NCBI GenBank assembly: GCA_030018635.1
Contig: JASEHU010000043.1
Coordinates: forward strand, 1 to 11,548
DNA from: a bacterium
GTDB lineage: Bacteria > UBA9089 > CG2-30-40-21 > SBAY01
Length of the DNA stretch: 11,548 nt
Direction: 5' to 3'
Shown: piece by piece, positions 8,302 to 11,548 of the stretch
How positions within the stretch are numbered: position 1 is the stretch's first letter
Layout: every line of letters starts with the position of its first letter
The notes under the pieces: model-generated
The model's input: only the letters and a program-made list of their open reading frames with translations
What the model was told of the DNA's origin: nothing
Databases searched by the model: none
Translations under genes and position numbers: made by a program

Positions 8302-8398
8302 TCAGGTGTCAGGTAAAGAGAGAGACATCAGAGAAAAACTTCCTTTTCTTAACTTTTCTCTTTACCTGATTGCTGATACCTGACACCTGAACGCTTAC
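8302..8398. repeat. GTAAGCG-type inverted heptamer element in the pilB leader
   Basis: Perfect 14-bp inverted repeat, TCAGGTGTCAGGTA at 8302-8315 against TACCTGACACCTGA at 8377-8390. A 12-bp alternative pairs 8310-8321 with 8357-8368. Read on the minus strand from 8398 it begins GTAAGCG and continues in 7-bp steps with consensus NTCAGNN. Its first 18 bases are identical to the start of the element at 8660 in opposite orientation. The end nearest pilB has lost the GTAAGCG terminus. It fills most of the pilB 5' leader. Confidence 0.75.
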
Positions 8399-8402
8399 AA
8401 AT

Positions 8403-8431
8403 ATTATATACTATTAATATCGGATTGTCAA
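8403..8431 (-). promoter_or_regulatory. consensus sigma-A promoter for pilB
   Basis: On the minus strand a perfect TTGACA (8431-8426) and a perfect TATAAT (8408-8403) are 17 nt apart. Predicted transcription starts near 8396, at the edge of the GTAAGCG element, about 117 nt before the pilB ATG at 8279. Confidence 0.8.
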
Positions 8432-8446
8432 TCAAAAAAATTAAAT

Positions 8447-8551
8447 TTTCAGTAACTGCCCAGTTAACGGTGTGGTAGAGATTTATTGTTTTCTTTACCA
8501 ATCTCCACCTAATCTCCACTTTTTACACCGTTCACTGAGGGATTACTGAAA
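8447..8551. repeat. 105-bp imperfect palindromic element between the divergent promoters
   Basis: Terminal 9-bp inverted repeat TTTCAGTAA (8447-8455) against TTACTGAAA (8543-8551), continued inward by CAGTTAACGGTGT (8461-8473) against ACACCGTTCACTG (8525-8537), 12 of 13 matching, and then GGTAGAGATT against AATCTCCACC with one mismatch. It encodes no protein and could be a miniature mobile element. No convincing target duplication flanks it. Confidence 0.65.
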
Positions 8552-8591
8552 TTATAAAATTATAAAATTTACAAAATTATAAATTTTCTCC

Positions 8592-8620
8592 TTGACAAAA
8601 AAAATAATTTATGTTATAAT
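8592..8620 (+). promoter_or_regulatory. consensus sigma-A promoter for groESL
   Basis: Perfect TTGACA (8592-8597), 17-nt spacer, and perfect TATAAT (8615-8620) with an extended -10 TG at 8612-8613. A run of ATTATAAA-like words (8551-8587) directly upstream resembles an UP element. Predicted transcription starts near 8627, the first base of CIRCE. Confidence 0.92.
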
Positions 8621-8626
8621 TCAAAA

Positions 8627-8653
8627 TTAGCACTCGAAAGGTGAGAGTGCTAA
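8627..8653 (+). promoter_or_regulatory. CIRCE operator (HrcA binding site)
   Basis: Perfect CIRCE: TTAGCACTC, nine bases, GAGTGCTAA. CIRCE is the established operator of the heat-shock repressor HrcA. Its place at the predicted transcription start of groESL means bound HrcA would block initiation. hrcA itself is not in the window. Confidence 0.98.
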
Positions 8654-8659
8654 TTTTTG

Positions 8660-8805
8660 GTAAGCGTTCAGGTGTCAACCATCAGCTATCAGTTTTAAAA
8701 GAGTTAATCTACACAATGAAAAAGGTATCCAATTGTGGGGGTTGCTTTTCCCCCGATTTTTCTGGGTTCTGGCTGAATGCTGAAATCTGATGGCTAAACG
8801 CTTAC
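8660..8805. mobile_element. putative 146-bp MITE-like element in the groES leader
   Basis: Ends are perfect 9-bp inverted repeats, GTAAGCGTT (8660-8668) and AACGCTTAC (8797-8805). The flanking octamers AATTTTTG (8652-8659) and AATTTTTA (8806-8813) match at seven of eight positions, as an 8-bp target duplication would. The GTAA-type terminus and 8-bp duplication recall the IS66 family, but no transposase is present and the flank is AT-rich. Inside are 7-bp-period words of TCAG/CTGA type near both ends and a GC-rich hairpin (8737-8754). The element lies between CIRCE and groES and should be transcribed in the leader. Confidence 0.6.
8737..8761 (+). terminator. terminator-like hairpin in the groESL leader (possible attenuator)
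   Basis: GGGGG (8737-8741), an 8-nt loop and CCCCC (8750-8754) are followed by GATTTTT. The stem is short but all G-C. In the sense direction it lies about 110 nt downstream of the predicted start and 160 nt before groES, so it could cause partial termination. It may equally be a passive part of the repeat element. Confidence 0.35.
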
Positions 8806-8917
8806 AATTTTTAATAATCACTACAATCTGGTAAAAAAGGAAGGTGATGCGATAGTAAGTTGATATGTATCAATTGGGAGGGAATAAAAAAATTTTCAGA
8901 AAGGAGGAAGTTCTTAA

Positions 8918-9205
8918 ATGAAATTAAGACCATTAGTAGACAGGATATTAGTTGAAAGATTAGAGGAAAAAGAGCAGGTAAAGGGTGGAATTATCATCCC
9001 GGATACGGCGAAAGAAAAACCACAAGAAGGTAAAGTGATTGCTGTTGGGACGGGAAAGAGATTAGAGAGTGGGGAGATAAAGGCTTTGGATGTAAAGGTA
9101 GGCGATAAAATTCTCTTTGGAAAATACTCAGGAACTGAGATAAAACTTGATGACAAAGAATATCTTATCATGCGAGAAGATGATGTTCTTGGGATTTTAG
9201 AATAA
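8918..9205 (+). CDS. groES: co-chaperonin GroES
   Basis: The 95-residue GroES forms the heptameric lid that closes the GroEL folding chamber in the cytoplasm. The sequence is full length and typical: it opens KLRPLVDRILVERLEE, the mobile loop VKGGIIIPDTAKEKPQEGKV covers about residues 22-41 with its hydrophobic GroEL-binding tripeptide III, and it ends DVLGILE. AAAGGAGG lies 10 nt before the ATG. It is the first gene of a two-gene operon with groEL (17-bp gap). It is transcribed from a sigma-A promoter overlapped by CIRCE about 290 nt upstream, so HrcA repression and induction by heat or misfolded protein are expected. The leader is unusually long because a repeat element occupies it. Confidence 0.98.
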   Translation: MKLRPLVDRILVERLEEKEQVKGGIIIPDTAKEKPQEGKVIAVGTGKRLESGEIKALDVKVGDKILFGKYSGTEIKLDDKEYLIMREDDVLGILE

Positions 9206-9222
9206 TAAGGAGGTAAAGACAA

Positions 9223-10860
9223 ATGGCAAAACAAATATGTTTTGGAGAAGAGGCGAGAAAAAACACCCTTAAAGGGATGGATGCATTAGCCAATGCGGTC
9301 AAAGTCACATTAGGTCCTAAGGGAAGAAATGTGGTTTTAGACAAGAAATTTGGTTCTCCGACAATCACCTGTGATGGAGTAACCGTAGCAAAAGAGATTG
9401 AATTAGAAAATCCGTATGAGAATATGGGTGCCCAGATGGTTAGAGAGGTAACCTCTAAAACATCAGATGTAGCCGGTGATGGGACAACGACAGCTACTGT
9501 TTTGGCACAGGCTATTTTCCGTGAAGGAAGTAAGAATATTGCCGCCGGTGCTAATCCAATGGCTATTAAACGAGGTATAGAAAAGGCAGTTGAGGCGGTA
9601 GTTGCGGAGGTTAAGAAAAATTCTAATCCAGTCAAAGAAAAGAAAGAAATGGCACAGGTAGCCACTATTTCGGCACATATGGATGCAACTATTGGTAATT
9701 TAATTGCCGATGCTATGGAAAAGGTAGGTAAAGATGGTGTTATCACGGTAGAAGAGTCAAAAACTATGACTACCGATATGGATGTAGTCGAGGGGATGCA
9801 ATTTGACAAAGGATATTTATCCCCTTATTTTGTGACGGATGTAGAGCGGATGGAATGTATCTTAGATGACCCATTAATCCTAATTCACGAGAAGAAGATA
9901 TCGGTGATGAAGGACCTTTTACCTATTCTGGAAAAGATAGTTCAGCTGGGCAAATCATTTTTAATCATTGCCGAGGATATAGAAGGAGAGGCATTAGCTA
10001 CCTTAGTGGTCAACAAGATTCGTGGGACATTAAGATGTGCGGCGGTAAAGGCCCCTGGATTTGGTGATAGACGCAAGGCAATGCTGGATGATATTGCTAT
10101 TTTGACAGGTGGAAAGGTTGTGGCTGAAGAATTAGGGATAAAGTTAGAGAAACTCCAAATCGAGGATTTAGGACGAGCAAAGAGAATATCTATTGATAAA
10201 GACAATACGACTATTGTTGAAGGTGCAGGTAATACCTCTGACATTAAGGCTCGAATATCACAAATCAAGATACAGATTGACGATACTACCTCTGACTATG
10301 ACCGTGAAAAGCTTCAGGAGCGATTAGCCAAATTAGCCGGTGGTGTAGCGGTGCTTAAGGTAGGTGCGGCAACAGAGACAGAGATGAAAGAGAAAAAGGC
10401 ACGCGTTGAGGATGCACTCCATGCTACCAGGGCGGCGGTTGAAGAAGGCATTGTTCCAGGTGGTGGAGTAGCCTTATTACGAACCCAGGATGTGGTTGAA
10501 AACCTTAAATTAGAAGGTGATGAAAAGGTTGGGGCTAACATCGTCAAGCGAGCTTTAGAAGAACCATTGAGACAAATTGTTGAAAATGCAGGTTTAGAAG
10601 GCTCAATAGTGGTAGAAAAGGTAAGAAATAGCAAGGATTATAGTTTTGGATTCGATGCCTCAGAAGACCAATATACGGATTTAGTTAACGCAGGTATAAT
10701 TGACCCGGCTAAGGTAACTCGTTGTGCCTTACAAAATGCCGCATCGATTTCTGCCTTGATGCTGACTACCGAGGCATTGGTCACGGATATTCCTGAAAAG
10801 AAAGACAAAATGCCCCCGATGATGCCACCAGGTGGCGGCGGATACGGCGATATGTATTAA
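9223..10860 (+). CDS. groEL: chaperonin GroEL (Hsp60)
   Basis: Tetradecameric ATP-dependent folding chamber that works with GroES. The 545-residue product has normal length. The nucleotide site is intact: TLGPKG at 29-34, GDGTTT at 85-90 (catalytic D86), D397 in VEDALHATRAAVEEG, and VPGGGVALL from 411, the chaperonin signature. The apical domain includes GYLSPYF at 197-203 and KAPGFGDRRK at 276-285. The C-terminal tail is PPMMPPGGGGYGDMY; it lacks the repeated GGM motif usual in GroEL and ends in tyrosine, though it stays Gly/Met-rich. AAGGAGG precedes the ATG by 9 nt. The gene is co-transcribed with groES and followed by a probable intrinsic terminator 46 bp after the stop codon. Confidence 0.98.
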   Translation: MAKQICFGEEARKNTLKGMDALANAVKVTLGPKGRNVVLDKKFGSPTITCDGVTVAKEIELENPYENMGAQMVREVTSKTSDVAGDGTTTATVLAQAIFREGSKNIAAGANPMAIKRGIEKAVEAVVAEVKKNSNPVKEKKEMAQVATISAHMDATIGNLIADAMEKVGKDGVITVEESKTMTTDMDVVEGMQFDKGYLSPYFVTDVERMECILDDPLILIHEKKISVMKDLLPILEKIVQLGKSFLIIAEDIEGEALATLVVNKIRGTLRCAAVKAPGFGDRRKAMLDDIAILTGGKVVAEELGIKLEKLQIEDLGRAKRISIDKDNTTIVEGAGNTSDIKARISQIKIQIDDTTSDYDREKLQERLAKLAGGVAVLKVGAATETEMKEKKARVEDALHATRAAVEEGIVPGGGVALLRTQDVVENLKLEGDEKVGANIVKRALEEPLRQIVENAGLEGSIVVEKVRNSKDYSFGFDASEDQYTDLVNAGIIDPAKVTRCALQNAASISALMLTTEALVTDIPEKKDKMPPMMPPGGGGYGDMY

Positions 10861-10905
10861 GTTAGAGGGAGAGAAGTTAAAAGTTAGAGAAAAAGAGAGA
10901 AAAAG

Positions 10906-10942
10906 AAGGAGTGGGAAGTAGGGTTTCTCACTCCTTACTTTT
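10906..10942 (+). terminator. probable intrinsic terminator of groESL
   Basis: A 12-bp stem pairs 10906-10917 (AAGGAGTGGGAA) with 10925-10936 (TTCTCACTCCTT), with one G-U pair and a 7-nt loop, followed by ACTTTT. It lies 46 bp after the groEL stop codon. The T-run is short, which lowers certainty. Confidence 0.6.
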
Positions 10943-10945
10943 GAA

Positions 10946-11094
10946 GACAGAATTCAGAATTCAGAAGACAGAAGTCAGAATTCAGAATAAGAAAATTTGC
11001 ATACATTTTATTCTGACTTCTAACTTCTGAATTCTGAATTCTGTCTTCTGACTTCTGTCTTCTGTCTTCTGAATTCTGAATTCTGTCTTCTAAA
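10946..11094. repeat. inverted heptanucleotide repeat array (6 units, then 12 in reverse)
   Basis: Six consecutive 7-bp units of consensus NNCAGAA occupy 10946-10987, and twelve units of the complementary consensus TTCTGNN occupy 11011-11094. The arms contain a perfect 32-bp inverted repeat (10943-10974 with 11059-11090) and an inner 9-bp one (TCAGAATAA 10982-10990 with TTATTCTGA 11008-11016). RNA across it would fold into a very long hairpin. It fills the space between the groEL terminator and the FmdB-type gene and stops at that gene's ribosome-binding site. Confidence 0.93.
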
Positions 11095-11106
11095 AAGGTG
11101 ATTAAT

Positions 11107-11376
11107 ATGCCAACTTATGAATATGAATGTTTAAAGTGTGGACTAAGATTTGACTATTTTCAAAAGATGACTGATGAGCCTGTTAAAATATGCCCTGAAT
11201 GCAGTGGAGAAATCAAAAGAATAATTAGCGGTGGGGCAGGATTTTTATTTAAAGGTGCAGGATTCTATACAACTGATTATCGAAGTAAAAGTTATGTAGA
11301 GGCTGAAAAAAAGGATTCCGGCTACAAAGAACCTACCACTAAAAAACCAGATAAAGAAGTGAAAAGTGAAAAGTGA
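11107..11376 (+). CDS. FmdB-family zinc-ribbon protein
   Basis: Small protein of the FmdB/putative regulatory zinc-ribbon family, whose role is not firmly established. The 89-residue product opens with the family hallmark MPTYEYECLKCG and has two zinc knuckles, C8/C11 and C29/C32 (CPEC), then SGGAGFLFKGAGFYTTDYR, also typical. The last 30 residues are lysine- and glutamate-rich, probably disordered. The final residues VKSEK and the stop codon are encoded by a 7-bp tandem repeat, so the tail end may not be ancestral. The start is ATG 11107 with AAGGTGAT upstream; an in-frame GTG at 11098 lies inside that ribosome-binding site. A heptamer array ends within 1 nt of the Shine-Dalgarno. No promoter was seen; it lies about 250 bp after groEL, beyond a likely terminator. 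Confidence 0.85.
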   Translation: MPTYEYECLKCGLRFDYFQKMTDEPVKICPECSGEIKRIISGGAGFLFKGAGFYTTDYRSKSYVEAEKKDSGYKEPTTKKPDKEVKSEK

Positions 11377-11379
11377 AAA
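11359..11379 (+). repeat. GTGAAAA heptamer repeat across the FmdB stop codon, 3 units
   Basis: Three perfect tandem copies of GTGAAAA. They encode the last five residues VKSEK and contain the TGA stop codon (11374-11376). Confidence 0.85.
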
Positions 11380-11480
11380 ATTAAGATAAAAAATAATAAT
11401 GGCATGCTTAATAAATTTTAATTAACTCAATATAAATTAACATTATAGCAGTTATTAACCAAAAGTTCTTATGTGAAATT

Positions 11481-11515
11481 ATTTTGGATTTTCGATTTTG
11501 GATTTTGGATTTTAA
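11481..11515. repeat. heptanucleotide tandem repeat, 5 units, near the window end
   Basis: Five 7-bp units of consensus ATTTTGG, a rotation of the GATTTTC/GATTTTG unit inside the hdrA-like gene. The final bases of the window include CTAAAATCGG, which looks like the start of an opposite-strand arm cut by the window edge. Positions 11377-11548 show no gene. Confidence 0.85.
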
Positions 11516-11548
11516 AGATAAATCAATTTGCAATCTAAAATCGGCAAT

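Noticed and set aside
8716..8790. 24-codon open frame inside the GTAAGCG element
   Set aside because: It has no ribosome-binding site, and its sequence follows from the hairpin and heptamers of the repeat.
8865..8921. 18-codon open frame in the groES leader whose TGA overlaps the groES ATG
   Set aside because: There is no Shine-Dalgarno at a workable distance and no recognisable peptide; its final codons are just the groES ribosome-binding region. Probably chance.
9168..9809. 213-codon antisense frame opposite groEL
   Set aside because: It is a shadow of groEL codon usage, with low-complexity Ser/Thr/Ile composition and no ribosome-binding site.
10946..11094. CRISPR-like array
   Set aside because: Units are 7 bp with no spacers, and orientation inverts in the middle. 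This is a simple-repeat array.

Overview
The window comes from an anaerobic, hydrogen-metabolising bacterium. A groESL operon under a CIRCE operator and a type IV pilus/type II secretion ATPase point to Bacteria rather than Archaea, while the hydrogenase/Hdr genes are of the type first described in methanogens and common in strict anaerobes. Base composition is moderately AT-rich. I cannot assign a phylum from the sequence. The combination of Mvh/Hdr genes with abundant 7-bp repeat arrays would suit an uncultivated lineage, but that is inference.

Layout. Positions 118-6246, minus strand, hold a compact operon transcribed hdrA-like > mvhD > mvhG > mvhA. It encodes a group 3c-type [NiFe] hydrogenase (large and small subunits), the MvhD/FlpD iron-sulfur linker, and a 1086-residue HdrA-like flavoprotein with a NuoG-like [2Fe-2S]/[4Fe-4S] N-terminus and one and a half HdrA modules. 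HdrB and HdrC are absent from the window. Upstream on the same strand (6483-8279) lies a PilB/GspE-type ATPase. Between 8280 and 8917 is a divergent control region of 638 bp without a recognised gene: a consensus sigma-A promoter for pilB, a second one for groESL overlapped at its start site by a perfect CIRCE, and three inverted-repeat elements. groES and groEL follow on the plus strand, then a probable terminator, a very large inverted array of heptanucleotide repeats, and a small FmdB-type zinc-ribbon gene. The last 170 bp hold no gene, only a further heptamer array.

How the genes work together. The hydrogenase should take electrons from H2 and pass them through MvhD to the flavin of the HdrA-like subunit, which may bifurcate them between ferredoxin and a second acceptor. 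The usual second acceptor module (HdrBC) is missing, and the protein instead carries extra N-terminal clusters. PilB and GroESL are independent functions.

The most unusual theme is period-7 DNA. Tandem or inverted arrays of 7-bp units occur in or beside almost every gap, inside the hdrA-like coding sequence as an in-frame loop insertion, and across the stop codon of the FmdB-type gene.
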